NCBI GenBank assembly: GCA_018604165.1
Contig: CP075895.1
Coordinates: 806,001 to 870,000, forward strand
Length of the DNA: 64,000 bases
From: Chitinophagaceae bacterium LGM1
GTDB taxonomy: Bacteria; Bacteroidota; Bacteroidia; Chitinophagales; Chitinophagaceae
Direction of reading: 5' to 3'
This document shows positions 38,589-47,005 of this stretch, piece after piece. The notes beneath the pieces are model-generated. The model was given only the letters and a program-made list of their open reading frames with translations. It searched no databases and was not told the DNA's origin. Both the position numbers and the translations under genes were made by a program. Numbering within the stretch: the stretch's first letter is position 1; each line of letters starts with the position of its first letter.

Positions 38589-38671
38589 GGGCAGATGGCC
38601 GAGTGGCTAAAGGCGACAGACTGTAAATCTGTTCTCTCACGAGTACGGAGGTTCGAATCCTTCTCTGCCCA
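38589..38671 (+). tRNA. tRNA-Tyr (anticodon GTA)
   Basis: 83 bases with the long variable arm expected of bacterial tRNA-Tyr. Acceptor GGGCAGA / TCTGCCC, discriminator A, anticodon loop CTGTAAA. Confidence 0.97.
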
Positions 38672-38682
38672 CTCTAGTTGAA

Positions 38683-38710
38683 ACAGTATGCAATTCACAT
38701 TGCATACTGT
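38683..38710 (+). other. perfect hairpin in the tRNA-Tyr / tRNA-Gly spacer
   Basis: Arms ACAGTATGCAAT / ATTGCATACTGT, 12 bp, loop TCAC, no U-tract behind it. More likely an RNA-processing or stability element of the tRNA precursor than a terminator (inference). Confidence 0.55.
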
Positions 38711-38724
38711 CAAAACTTGTATTA

Positions 38725-38797
38725 GCGGGAGTAGCTCAGCTGGTAGAGCGACAGTCTTCCAAACTGTAGGTCGCGGGTTCGAATCTCGTCTCCCGCT
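38725..38797 (+). tRNA. tRNA-Gly (anticodon TCC)
   Basis: 73 bases. Acceptor GCGGGAG / CTCCCGC, discriminator T, anticodon loop CTTCCAA, T-arm loop TTCGAAT. Confidence 0.97.
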
Positions 38798-38824
38798 CTC
38801 ATTAGCATCTTTGATTTGATTGCA

Positions 38825-38896
<72 letters not shown>

Positions 38897-38945
38897 CTCT
38901 TTATTTTTTCCTTTTTATTTTATTGTTTATATATGTTTGCTCTGT

Positions 38946-39968
38946 ATGCAAGCATTACGTCGTTTCTTATTCAGGGAGCATAATCTGGTTTTTGCATTTT
39001 GCATGGCCATTATAGTTGGTCCAGCAATTAATATATTATTTGCTTACGACCTTGCCTTGTACCCGGATACAGATACATATCTGGGGTTAGCAGAATTTGA
39101 TTTTGCCCAAAGTCCTGTAAGGCGTTTCAGGATATTGGTTCCTATAGCGGCAACGTGCATTCATAAAGTAACGCTGGGATTGTTTAACAAATTGGCACCT
39201 GCATATTTTACTGGAGATTTCAGTTTGCCTTTTTCTTTTTTCCTTATTAACACATCATTAATGGCATACTTCGGTGTGCTGATATACAAGTATTGCAGGG
39301 CTTATGGTTTATCTGTAGTGTTATCACTACTGTCATTGCTCGTAATGCTCTCATGCAGATACACGCCCTATTTTGCTGCCTTGCCGATAGTGGACTCGTT
39401 GTTCTTTATTACAGTAGCTATGACTCTTGCAGGTATCAAACTACGAAATACCCGCATGTTGTTAGTAGCTATATTTTTAGGGCCGTTTGCAAAGGAGTCA
39501 TTCATTTTTATCGCGCCACTGATTTTCTTTTATAGCCATTTGCCCAAAAGAAAATCGGCGATATACTTATTATTGTCAGGGGCTATTGTCGTTTTATTCA
39601 GGTATGTTTATGAACAGCTTGCACCATTACCAGGCAATGCGTTTGCAACAGATGTGAGTCATTTGAATAATATACCGATATACTTAAAAACATTGCTGTG
39701 TTTTAATGGTTTATATAAAGTAGTATCAAATCTTTTTTTGTGGTTGGCAGTACCCATAGTAGCATACTTGTGCATACCGGGTTATTTTAAAAGGTTTTTC
39801 AGCAAGGTGGATTGGCTGATTTTTTGGTTCATGGTATCGATACTGTTGCAGATGCTATTATCCGGCTCGCTGGAGCGGATGTTTTACGTAGCCATGCCTG
39901 TCTTGTGCTTGTGGGTGGGGCTTTCAGCAAACGAATTGAAAAAACAATATATGAGCGTGGAAAAATAA
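38946..39968 (+). CDS. polytopic membrane protein, possibly GT-C-type glycosyltransferase
   Basis: 340 residues from ATG 38946; an in-frame TTG lies 9 bases upstream. About nine to ten hydrophobic helices. The first extramembrane loop carries acidic residues after helix 1 (YDLALYPDTDTYLG), the position of the catalytic acid in GT-C lipid-linked sugar transferases, followed by arginine-rich SPVRRFRILVPI. No family recognised with certainty. A -7 element TATGTTTG (38932-38939) ends 6 bases before the ATG. It sits between the tRNA cluster and tuf, where most Bacteroidota have no gene. Confidence 0.7.
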   Translation: MQALRRFLFREHNLVFAFCMAIIVGPAINILFAYDLALYPDTDTYLGLAEFDFAQSPVRRFRILVPIAATCIHKVTLGLFNKLAPAYFTGDFSLPFSFFLINTSLMAYFGVLIYKYCRAYGLSVVLSLLSLLVMLSCRYTPYFAALPIVDSLFFITVAMTLAGIKLRNTRMLLVAIFLGPFAKESFIFIAPLIFFYSHLPKRKSAIYLLLSGAIVVLFRYVYEQLAPLPGNAFATDVSHLNNIPIYLKTLLCFNGLYKVVSNLFLWLAVPIVAYLCIPGYFKRFFSKVDWLIFWFMVSILLQMLLSGSLERMFYVAMPVLCLWVGLSANELKKQYMSVEK

Positions 39969-39991
39969 ATTTATTTGAATCAAAAATAACT

Positions 39992-39999
39992 TATATTTG
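39992..39999 (+). promoter_or_regulatory. -7 element of tuf
   Basis: TATATTTG, exact consensus, 48 bases before the tuf ATG. The TTTG at 39974-39977 is only 14 bases upstream, closer than usual, so the -33 box is uncertain. Confidence 0.55.
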
Positions 40000-40047
40000 C
40001 ACACTTTTTAGAAAAAGAGAAATTCAAATTTTTAAACAACAATAACA

Positions 40048-41235
40048 ATGGCAAAAGAGACGTTCAAGCGGGAAAAACCCCACGTAAACATTGGTACCAT
40101 TGGCCACGTGGACCATGGTAAAACTACATTGACTGCGGCTATAACTACTATCCTGGCAAACAAGGGTTTGGCAGAGAAAAAAGGTTACGACGAGATTGAT
40201 GCTGCTCCTGAAGAAAAAGAGCGCGGTATCACTATTAATACGGCACACGTAGAGTATCAGACTGCTAATCGCCACTATGCGCACGTTGACTGTCCTGGTC
40301 ACGCTGACTATGTGAAGAACATGATTACAGGTGCTGCTCAGATGGACGGTGCTATCCTGGTGGTTGCTGCTACGGATGGTCCTATGCCACAAACTAAAGA
40401 ACACATACTGTTGGCTCGTCAGGTAGGCGTTCCTCGTATCGTTGTTTTCATGAACAAAGTTGACTTGGTTGATGATGCTGAAATCCTTGACCTGGTTGAA
40501 ATGGAAATCCGCGAATTGCTGAGCAAATACGAATACGATGGTGATAACACACCAATCATCAAAGGTTCTGCTACAGGTGCATTGGCTGGTGAAGACAAAT
40601 GGGTTGCTGCAGTTGACGAACTGATGAATGCAGTTGACGAATACATCCCATTGCCTCCTCGTCCGGTTGATCAAGCGTTCCTGATGTCTGTAGAAGACGT
40701 ATTTACGATCACTGGTCGTGGTACAGTTGCTACAGGCCGTATCGAGCGTGGTATCATCAAAGTAGGTGAGAACGTAGAAATCGTTGGTTTCAACGATGCT
40801 CCTCTGTCTTCTACTTGTACTGGTGTTGAGATGTTCAAAAAACTACTTGACCAAGGTCAGGCTGGCGATAACGCCGGTATCCTGTTGCGTGGTATTGAGA
40901 AGAAAGATATCCGTCGTGGTATGGTTATCTGCGCTCCTAAGAGCATCACTCCGCACACAGAATTCAAAGGTGAAGTGTACGTACTGAGCAAAGAAGAAGG
41001 TGGTCGTCACACGCCATTCTTTAACAAATACCGTCCTCAGTTCTATTTCCGTACTACAGACGTTACAGGTGAGTGTAAACTGCCTGACGGTGTAGAAATG
41101 GTAATGCCTGGCGATAACGTGAACATGCACGTACAGCTCATTGCTCCTATAGCGATGGAAAAAGGTCTGAAATTCGCGATACGCGAAGGTGGCCGTACAG
41201 TAGGTGCCGGACAGGTAACTGAAATTATCAAGTAA
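40048..41235 (+). CDS. tuf: elongation factor Tu
   Basis: 395 residues. GTPase motifs GHVDHGKT (19-26), [26 protein letters not shown] and NKVDLVD, switch 1 region [11 protein letters not shown], and the domain 2-3 stretch [14 protein letters not shown]. It delivers aminoacyl-tRNA to the ribosome. Codon choice is visibly more biased (many CGT, GGT, GTT) than in neighbouring genes, as expected for a very highly expressed gene. It has its own promoter and a strong terminator. Confidence 0.99.
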   Translation: MAKETFKREKPHVNIGTIGHVDHGKTTLTAAITTILANKGLAEKKGYDEIDAAPEEKERGITINTAHVEYQTANRHYAHVDCPGHADYVKNMITGAAQMDGAILVVAATDGPMPQTKEHILLARQVGVPRIVVFMNKVDLVDDAEILDLVEMEIRELLSKYEYDGDNTPIIKGSATGALAGEDKWVAAVDELMNAVDEYIPLPPRPVDQAFLMSVEDVFTITGRGTVATGRIERGIIKVGENVEIVGFNDAPLSSTCTGVEMFKKLLDQGQAGDNAGILLRGIEKKDIRRGMVICAPKSITPHTEFKGEVYVLSKEEGGRHTPFFNKYRPQFYFRTTDVTGECKLPDGVEMVMPGDNVNMHVQLIAPIAMEKGLKFAIREGGRTVGAGQVTEIIK

Positions 41236-41259
41236 TCAACTTACATTGATATAAAATTG

Positions 41260-41286
41260 AAACAGCCCCGATATTCGGGGCTGTTT
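41260..41286 (+). terminator. tuf terminator
   Basis: Stem AACAGCCCCGA / TCGGGGCTGTT with a short loop and a following T-rich run, 25 bases after the tuf stop. Confidence 0.85.
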
Positions 41287-41329
41287 TGTTGTTGTAATAA
41301 TTCGATATTTGCCTGAAGTAATAAATGAT

Positions 41330-42399
41330 ATGGCTGATAACACGCAAACAATCTACCTCAACACTGCCGCTTGCGGCCTTGTGCCAGCCACTACTGTAGC
41401 TGCTGCTAATGAGCTATACAAAGTGCTGGAAACAAATAGCAGTACACGTGCTGAGCAATGGCGTTTTGAAGAGGAGCAGGCCATCAGGCAGCAGATAGCT
41501 GATTTTCTGCATACAGAGGTAGAAACTATTGCGATGGTACACAATTTTTCCTGGGCTATGAATGCCGTTGTGCAATCGCTGAAAGGGTATTGCTCTATAA
41601 GCACGATTACCCTTCGCTGCTGGAGCCTTTCCGCATTAATGGGTTTGATATAACATGGGTAGATGCCCCAGATGGGTTTAATATTGATGTAGAAGCAATT
41701 GAGCAAGCGGTTAATAAGAGATTGGTTGATATTGTCGCCATCAGCCATGTGCAGTGGACATCGGGCTATCTGCTCGATTTGCAGCGCATCAGCGATGTGT
41801 GTAAGGCAAATGGGGTATTGTTTTTTGTAGATGCTACCCAAAGTATGGGTGCGCAATCAATAGACCTGAGCCAAGTGCATATAGATGTATTTGCAGCCAG
41901 TAATTATAAATGGATGAATGCGGGCTTTGGTACTGGGGTGTTGAGTATTAAAAGCAGCTTCCTGCAACGATACCTGCCCGTAGTAGCTGGTAACAATAGC
42001 TATAGGATGATAGACGGTTTAATGCAATACCGCCCCTCTATCCTTAGCTACGAACCCGGACACCCAAATATGTTTGGGCTAACGGTACTACGTGCTGCCA
42101 TACAGCATAAAATGGAAATGGGGGTTGAAAATATTACTCGCCACAATGCCGCACTAATGGATATGCTGCTGAAAGGGCTGCACAACCTGCCAGTAAACCC
42201 TGTAGGCAAACTAACAATGGAAAACAGGGCAGCTTTTGTATTGCTGAAAGACGAGAACGGATTGGGAGATTGGCTAAAACAGCATGGCATCATCGTAACA
42301 CAACGCAACGGGCTATTGCGCATCAGTACCCATTATTATAATACGGAGGGTGATGTGATGACGTTTATAGAATGTATTAATAAGTTTTACAATTCTTAA
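41330..42399 (+). pseudogene. class-V aminotransferase (selenocysteine lyase/isopenicillin-N-epimerase type), frameshifted
   Basis: Two frames together give one class-V PLP enzyme. Frame 1 from ATG 41330 encodes NTAACGLVPATT and MVHNFSWAMNAVVQSLKG. Frame 2 from about 41587 encodes VLLYKHDYPSLLEPF, SHVQWTSGYLLDLQ, FFVDATQSMGA and the PLP-lysine region AASNYKWMNAGFGTG through to the end. They meet at the GGG at 41585-41587; one extra G would restore an open frame (SLKGVLLYKHDYP). So it is a one-base deletion or a sequencing error. It lies between tuf and tRNA-Trp, an unusual site. Full-length product would be about 356 residues. Confidence 0.8.
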
Positions 42400-42429
42400 T
42401 ATCTAATATGTAGTGTGCAACCTATTATT

Positions 42430-42463
42430 TTTGGGAAAATTGAACGGAATTTCCTTATTTTTG
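42430..42463 (+). promoter_or_regulatory. promoter of tRNA-Trp-secE-nusG
   Basis: TTTG at 42430-42433, 22-base spacer, TATTTTTG at 42456-42463. Predicted start near 42468, directly at the base of the hairpin at 42469. Confidence 0.6.
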
Positions 42464-42468
42464 CATTC

Positions 42469-42493
42469 GCCCCTCTCAAGGGGGCTTTTTTTT
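42469..42493 (+). terminator. terminator-like hairpin immediately before tRNA-Trp
   Basis: GCCCCT CTCAA GGGGGC followed by eight T residues. It could end transcripts of the upstream aminotransferase, or, because a promoter lies right before it, act as a leader attenuator. The tRNA begins one base after the T-run. Confidence 0.65.
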
Positions 42494-42564
42494 ACGGGCA
42501 TAGTTCAACGGTAGAATAGAGGTCTCCAAAACCTTAGATCGTGGTTCGAATCCGCGTGCCCGTG
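42494..42564 (+). tRNA. tRNA-Trp (anticodon CCA)
   Basis: 71 bases. Acceptor ACGGGCA / TGCCCGT, discriminator G, anticodon loop CTCCAAA, T-arm CGTGG TTCGAAT CCGCG. Linked to secE-nusG as in other Bacteroidota. Confidence 0.95.
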
Positions 42565-42669
42565 CTGAAATTTTGGTTAATTGGTTGACTTGTTAACTCG
42601 TTAATCAGTATTAATAACATTAAAAACACCGGGTAATCTGGATAATCAGGCAAATCCCGGTTGAGTATT

Positions 42670-42867
42670 ATGGCAAAATTCGGTACTTATATTCAGGAAG
42701 CGTATGATGAGCTGGTACACAAAGTGAGCTGGCCATCGTGGAGCGAATTGCAGCAGACTACCGCCATCGTGTTGGTGGGTTTGCTCATTACTACCGCCAT
42801 CATTTGGGGTATGGACAAGGCTTCTGAAGCTTTGTTGTCTGTTTTATACGGAATTTTAGGTAAGTAA
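42670..42867 (+). CDS. secE: preprotein translocase subunit SecE
   Basis: 65 residues from ATG 42670 (a TTG 9 bases earlier is in frame). Short single-span form: amphipathic helix EAYDELVHKVSWPSWSELQQTT with the conserved KVSWPS, then one membrane helix (AIVLVGLLITTAIIWGMD). It clamps SecY in the inner-membrane translocon. 14 bases before nusG. Confidence 0.93.
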   Translation: MAKFGTYIQEAYDELVHKVSWPSWSELQQTTAIVLVGLLITTAIIWGMDKASEALLSVLYGILGK

Positions 42868-42881
42868 AGCACTATATAAAA

Positions 42882-43445
42882 ATGGCTGAAACTACTATAC
42901 AGCAGGAATCGAAGTGGTATGTACTGCGCGTTATCAGCGGCAAAGAGAAAAAAGCCAAAGAATACGTAGATAAAGAGGTAAAGATACATGGTTGGGGTGC
43001 CGCCATACATCAGGTATTGTGTCCTGTTGAAAAAGTCTTCAAAGTGCAGGCAGGCAAAAAAGTGTTGCGCGAAAAGATACTGTATCCGGGTTATCTGATG
43101 CTGGAAGCAGCTGACGGTAAACTGACAGATGATATGATACAGACTATCAAAAATGTATCGGGTGTTATACACTTCCTTGGCAAAGACCATCCAACATCAT
43201 TACGCAAAAGCGAGGTGAACAAGATGTTTGGTAAGATGGACGAAGTGAGCGAGCAAGGAATAGGTTATGCAGAGCCATACATTGTTGGCGAAACAGTACG
43301 CATAACAGATGGTCCGTTCAACGACTTTAATGGTACGGTAGAAGAAGTAAACGAAGAGAAGAAGAAACTGAAAGTAGTTGTAAAGATATTTGGCCGTGCT
43401 ACGCCTGTAGAGCTCAACTACATGCAGGTAGAGAAAATAGCATAA
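42882..43445 (+). CDS. nusG: transcription termination/antitermination factor NusG
   Basis: 187 residues. NGN domain opening [21 protein letters not shown] and the C-terminal KOW domain [40 protein letters not shown]. It binds RNA polymerase and couples with Rho or ribosomal S10. In most bacteria nusG is followed by rplK; here a strong terminator follows at once and the next gene is on the other strand. Confidence 0.96.
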   Translation: MAETTIQQESKWYVLRVISGKEKKAKEYVDKEVKIHGWGAAIHQVLCPVEKVFKVQAGKKVLREKILYPGYLMLEAADGKLTDDMIQTIKNVSGVIHFLGKDHPTSLRKSEVNKMFGKMDEVSEQGIGYAEPYIVGETVRITDGPFNDFNGTVEEVNEEKKKLKVVVKIFGRATPVELNYMQVEKIA

Positions 43446-43468
43446 GGCTACTTATAAGATATATGTAC

Positions 43469-43500
43469 AAAGCGCTGTAACAATGTTACAGCGCTTTTTT
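43469..43500 (+). terminator. nusG terminator
   Basis: 13-bp perfect stem AAAGCGCTGTAAC / GTTACAGCGCTTT, 3-base loop, then T-run. It closes the tRNA-Trp-secE-nusG operon. Confidence 0.9.
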
Positions 43501-43511
43501 ATGTAAAATTG

Positions 43512-44144
43512 TTAGCTGTATTTTATTACTATCGCCTCGATAGTATCTACCAGGTTCTCACATTTTTCGAGCAGTACCTGTAGTATGTCGTAGTGTTCCA
43601 TCCATTTAATGATGTCAACAACATTGGTATTAGTGGGGAATAATCCTGTAATGGCAGCATCTATACGATTGTCGCAAGTATTGATGATTTTACGCATTTC
43701 CCTGCAAGGAGCTTCCAGTTTAGAAAGGTTGCTTTTATTACTAAGCGATTTCACAGCATCAGTAAGTAATAAAATCAAACGCTTGTATTCGCCCGCCACA
43801 TATTGGGTAGTATTGCCGGGGTTGGTAAGCCCGTAATTATTCAGTTGCCTAACTGTGCCATAAGTAAGGTCGGCTACATCATCAAGATTAGTAGCCAGCA
43901 TGTGTATGTCTTCCCTGTCGAACGGTGTAATGAAATTCCTACCCAATTCATGAAACAGCTTGCGGGTAGAAACATCTATGCTTTTCTCAAGTTCATCCAG
44001 CTTCGCAAGGTTTTGCTGCATAAGGCCGTTGCCAGCGCAGATGGTTTCATAAAAGACTTTACCCATCACCACAAGGTTGTCTGATGCTTCATTAAACAAC
44101 TTGTAAAACTTTTGCCCGTCGGGCATAAATAACTTTTGCAGCAT
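43512..44144 (-). CDS. DUF47 (PhoU-like) protein
   Basis: 210 residues, all-helical. Typical features: FYKLFNEASDNLVVMGKVFYE opening, LDELEKSIDVSTRKLFHELGRNFITPFDREDIHMLATNLDDVADL with the acidic metal-binding E/D pattern, and the C-terminal VDTIEAIVIKYS. Members usually neighbour a PiT low-affinity phosphate transporter and modulate it. No PiT gene is adjacent here. TTAA repeats at 11-bp period lie about 70-95 bases upstream (44213-44238). Confidence 0.85.
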   Translation of the reverse strand: MLQKLFMPDGQKFYKLFNEASDNLVVMGKVFYETICAGNGLMQQNLAKLDELEKSIDVSTRKLFHELGRNFITPFDREDIHMLATNLDDVADLTYGTVRQLNNYGLTNPGNTTQYVAGEYKRLILLLTDAVKSLSNKSNLSKLEAPCREMRKIINTCDNRIDAAITGLFPTNTNVVDIIKWMEHYDILQVLLEKCENLVDTIEAIVIKYS

Positions 44145-44212
44145 AGCCTTATCACAATCTTTGCAACAAAAATATCGTGCATACTGCCTTTAAAATATAG
44201 CAGGACAGAGGC

Positions 44213-44238
44213 TTAATATTAACTTAATACTGTGTTAA
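44213..44238 (-). promoter_or_regulatory. 11-bp-phased TTAA repeats upstream of the DUF47 gene
   Basis: On the minus strand TTAACACAGTA, TTAAGTTAATA and TTAAG follow each other at an 11-bp period (TTAA at 44238-44235, 44227-44224 and 44216-44213). The layout resembles the direct-repeat boxes of PhoB/PhoP-type response regulators. The protein that binds it is unknown. Confidence 0.45.
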
Positions 44239-44243
44239 CACAA

Positions 44244-44272
44244 CAAAAGTCTGCATATAATGCAGACTTTTG
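44244..44272 (-). terminator. terminator after the rhodanese-thioredoxin gene
   Basis: 12-bp perfect stem CAAAAGTCTGCA / TGCAGACTTTTG, loop of 5, located 25 bases past the stop of the gene at 44298. Confidence 0.7.
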
Positions 44273-44297
44273 CTATTTGAATAGTGTCTCCAATAAG

Positions 44298-45011
44298 TTA
44301 TTTGATGCTTTTCAGCTTGGCAATCATATCTTCACGGCTTACATAACCAACATTGTGCCAGACTAATTGTTTGTTTTTGTAGATAAATAGGGTGGGTAGT
44401 GCATCTACATGCAGTTGTGTGGCTAAAGTTGAGTGAATATCTGCATCAATGCGAACTACATTAACGGTTGCAGCCATATCTTTTGAAATCTCATTCAGAT
44501 AAGGTTCCATTTTTTTGCATGGACCACACCATGTAGCAAAGAAGTCAATCAATACAATCTTGTCAGTATTAAGCAATGCCTCAAATTCCTGTTGAGTCAT
44601 ACCTGCCGCTTTTGCTGTACCACCTTCTTCAGGCAAACCTTCTGCTCTCCATTTCAGTATGCCACCTTTCATTTCATACACCTGTTTGAAACCGTTTTTG
44701 CGCATCACGTTTGCTGCAGAAGCACTACGGCTACCTGCAAGGCAATAAACATATACAGGTTTCGATTTGTTGAGCTTAGCAATTTCAGTATCAAAATTAC
44801 CACCGTTCCAGTCTATATTCATTGCCCCTGCCAGGTGCCCTTCGGCATACTCGGCTGGTGTACGCACATCCAGCAGTATCTTGTTTGTTTCAGCTTCCAT
44901 TTTTTGTTTAAACTCAGTTGCAGTCAACTCATTGTTAGCAACAGCCTGTTGGCATGATGTGGTTGTAAGAATGCTGATTATAGCTATTATTATTGCAAAT
45001 ACTTTTTTCAT
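44298..45011 (-). CDS. lipoprotein with rhodanese and thioredoxin domains
   Basis: 237 residues from ATG 45011. Signal/lipobox MKKVFAIIIAIISILTTTSC. Rhodanese domain about 30-125: ILLDVRTPAEYAEGHLAGAMNIDW and the active-site loop YCLAGSRSA with Cys. Thioredoxin domain about 140-237: VLIDFFATWCGPCKKMEPYL with both redox cysteines and the cis-Pro in VDALPTLFIYKN. A periplasmic fusion joining sulfur-transfer and disulfide chemistry. It closes a leftward group with a free thioredoxin and a small Cys-containing membrane protein. Confidence 0.9.
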   Translation of the reverse strand: MKKVFAIIIAIISILTTTSCQQAVANNELTATEFKQKMEAETNKILLDVRTPAEYAEGHLAGAMNIDWNGGNFDTEIAKLNKSKPVYVYCLAGSRSASAANVMRKNGFKQVYEMKGGILKWRAEGLPEEGGTAKAAGMTQQEFEALLNTDKIVLIDFFATWCGPCKKMEPYLNEISKDMAATVNVVRIDADIHSTLATQLHVDALPTLFIYKNKQLVWHNVGYVSREDMIAKLKSIK

Positions 45012-45144
45012 ATTATACTGTTGATACAACTGCTAATTCGGACGTAAAGATAATCTTTGATTTGATAGAGTTTGGTATTGGGCTATCGTTACAGACTTTT
45101 TAATGGTGCACATTTTATAAAGCTATCTCAATCTAATAGTCTTA

Positions 45145-45444
45145 TTATTGATATTGCTCAATTATCTCTATTAGTTTATTGGCATGTAACACACCACTTT
45201 GTCTCCATTTTACTTGACCGTTTTTAAACAACATCAATGTAGGTACGCCCGATATGTTGTAACTATTTGCAATGGATGGATTTTTATCTACGTCTATCTT
45301 AATGATGGTGGCAGTATTACCAATAGCATGTTTTAATTCATGCAGTATGGGAGCCATCATTTTGCAAGGGCCGCACCACTCAGCATAAAAGTCTATTAAT
45401 ACAGGCTTTTCTGAATTGATTAATGTTGAAAATTTTGTTGACAT
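45145..45444 (-). CDS. thioredoxin
   Basis: 99 residues, a minimal thioredoxin. [20 protein letters not shown] has the WCGPC active site; cis-Pro in [12 protein letters not shown]. No signal peptide, so cytoplasmic. 8 bases downstream of the 83-residue membrane-protein gene, with which it is probably co-transcribed. Likely a specialised partner rather than the main trxA (inference). Confidence 0.93.
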   Translation of the reverse strand: MSTKFSTLINSEKPVLIDFYAEWCGPCKMMAPILHELKHAIGNTATIIKIDVDKNPSIANSYNISGVPTLMLFKNGQVKWRQSGVLHANKLIEIIEQYQ

Positions 45445-45452
45445 GGTTCTTG

Positions 45453-45704
45453 TTATTTCACTTCTTTAGAAATTATTTTATCTGATGGAGTGTTTGTTTT
45501 AAGATTATTATGTTTTGGCACACAACTTTCACCGTAACATCCAGTATTTGTAATGACCTGATATAAGAATAGTAACGATAACATACCTATTAAGTAGTCT
45601 TTCATTATTGCTGCTTGCACAGCAAATACAATGCTGAAAAATAGCCGTAGTATTCTAATAAAATGCCATCCTGATGATAGCTTTTCCTTTAAATTGGTAA
45701 GCAT
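45453..45704 (-). CDS. small membrane protein with GCxGxxC motif
   Basis: 83 residues. Two hydrophobic segments (about 16-33 and 38-52) and then [11 protein letters not shown], a pair of cysteines at the end of the second helix. Bacteroidota proteins of this kind commonly sit beside a thioredoxin and carry a related GCCG-type motif (from memory of the family). The cysteines may be the target of the adjacent thioredoxins. Function unknown. AT-rich. Confidence 0.65.
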   Translation of the reverse strand: MLTNLKEKLSSGWHFIRILRLFFSIVFAVQAAIMKDYLIGMLSLLFLYQVITNTGCYGESCVPKHNNLKTNTPSDKIISKEVK

Positions 45705-45720
45705 TATTGTTTGTATTTTT

Positions 45721-45950
45721 TATGGCTAGACCCGGACGAATGTAGTAAAGCAATATCTTACGTTCTTCGTCGGCACGCATTACACGTATGTACGGTAAGC
45801 ATTATTGGAATAGCGCGTTTGTAAGCGTTCTCATTCATTATCATCTCACCTTCCTGGTACGATTTTATAGTGCCTATTTCATACAATGCATCGCTGGTTT
45901 TTTTTACATAGCAGTAAGTCCTGCGGCCCATTTATTAATTCCTGCATCTT
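45721..45950 (-). pseudogene. decayed Crp/Fnr-family regulator fragment
   Basis: In two different minus-strand frames the pieces SDALYEIGTIKSYQEGEMIM / NENAYKRAIPIMLT and, shifted, IRVMRADEERKILLYYIRPG align with the cyclic-nucleotide-binding-type N-terminal domain of Fnr-like proteins. A possible start piece MQELINGPQDLLLCKK lies upstream. There is at least one frameshift between pieces and the fragment ends before the C-terminal HTH, so it cannot make a working regulator. It sits directly upstream of the thioredoxin group, which such a regulator may once have controlled. Confidence 0.6.
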
Positions 45951-45955
45951 GTTTC

Positions 45956-47005
45956 TCAGCCTTTTCTGCTTAATAGAATATTTATTGATTTACCTTCTTC
46001 AAGATAATCGGTTACAATTTTCAGTATGGCTACAAATGGTATAAATAATACCATGCCTGCAATACCCCAGATAATGCCCCCCAATATGATGGCAACTAAT
46101 GTAGCCCATGTGCTGACATTAAGCTGAGCACCTACTACACGTGGGAATATTACATTGGCTTCAAGGTATTGTACAAAAGAAAAAACAGCTATTACCGCTA
46201 AAGGATAAAATATGGAGTCTTTTGTAAGGAATGCAATGGAAATAGGCAGCAAGGCACTAATGATGATGCCGATATATGGTACTATTGTCATAATAGCGGT
46301 AAGCATGCCAAATAATATGGCGTGTTTGATGCCAAGGGCTAATAGACCAACACTATTTAACACTCCGACAATGATGTATACCATTATCATCCCTTTGATG
46401 TATTTATAATAGGTTTGTGTTGTTTCGGCGAGTATATTATCCAGTTTGTTATACCTTTCTTTGCCTGCTACACTTTTTACAAACTGTACGAATGTATGTC
46501 TGTGGTATAAAAACAGTGCAGCATATATGGGTATTATAAATAAGGAAAAAAAAGTAGATGCTGTAGCTGAAAAAGTAGATGCAATATAGCCACCAATACC
46601 TTTCTTAATATTTGATAAAAACATCTCTATCCACTCATTTTGCATGGCAATAGAAATGCTCCATTTATCTTCCATCCAGCTTTGTAGTTGAGGAAGTAGC
46701 AGTTGTAGTTTGTCAATGATGAAAGGCATGTCTTGCCTGAAGAGGCTTAGCTGCCAAAACAATAACCATACTAATGTGAGAAAAGAAAGAATCACCAAAG
46801 ACAGACTGATACCAATAGCCAATCCTTTGCCTACACCTTTTCTTTCCATATTTACACAAACCGGAAACATAACCATAGCAATCAGCAAGCCCATAAACAT
46901 GGGTACAAACAGGCTTTTGCCCCAGTATAATACTAAGCTACAGCCTAATACGACTACAGTGTATTTATACAATCTATCAATTATCCTAACTGGTTCTTTA
47001 ATCAT
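45956..47005 (-). CDS. AI-2E family transporter (YdiK/PerM type)
   Basis: 349 residues with about eight membrane helices: a pair at the N-terminus (TVVVLGCSLVLYWGKSLF, PMFMGLLIAMVMFPV), one at about 65-85, a middle soluble/amphipathic part, and a cluster at the C-terminus. The family motif LEANVIFPRVVGAQLNVSTW plus GGIIWGIAGMVLFIPFVAILKIV is clearly present. Members export AI-2 or other small molecules, or act as Na+/H+ antiporters; the substrate cannot be told from sequence. Last core-like gene before the AT-rich island. Confidence 0.9.
   Translation of the reverse strand: MIKEPVRIIDRLYKYTVVVLGCSLVLYWGKSLFVPMFMGLLIAMVMFPVCVNMERKGVGKGLAIGISLSLVILSFLTLVWLLFWQLSLFRQDMPFIIDKLQLLLPQLQSWMEDKWSISIAMQNEWIEMFLSNIKKGIGGYIASTFSATASTFFSLFIIPIYAALFLYHRHTFVQFVKSVAGKERYNKLDNILAETTQTYYKYIKGMIMVYIIVGVLNSVGLLALGIKHAILFGMLTAIMTIVPYIGIIISALLPISIAFLTKDSIFYPLAVIAVFSFVQYLEANVIFPRVVGAQLNVSTWATLVAIILGGIIWGIAGMVLFIPFVAILKIVTDYLEEGKSINILLSRKG

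Noticed and set aside
41582-41590. Programmed frameshift in the class-V aminotransferase
   Set aside because: AAA GGG is preceded by G, so tRNA re-pairing in the -1 frame (GAA AGG) is poor; a missing G is simpler.
45788-45973. Plus-strand 61-codon ORF
   Set aside because: It is the complement of the Crp/Fnr relic and the end of the AI-2E gene; no family likeness.
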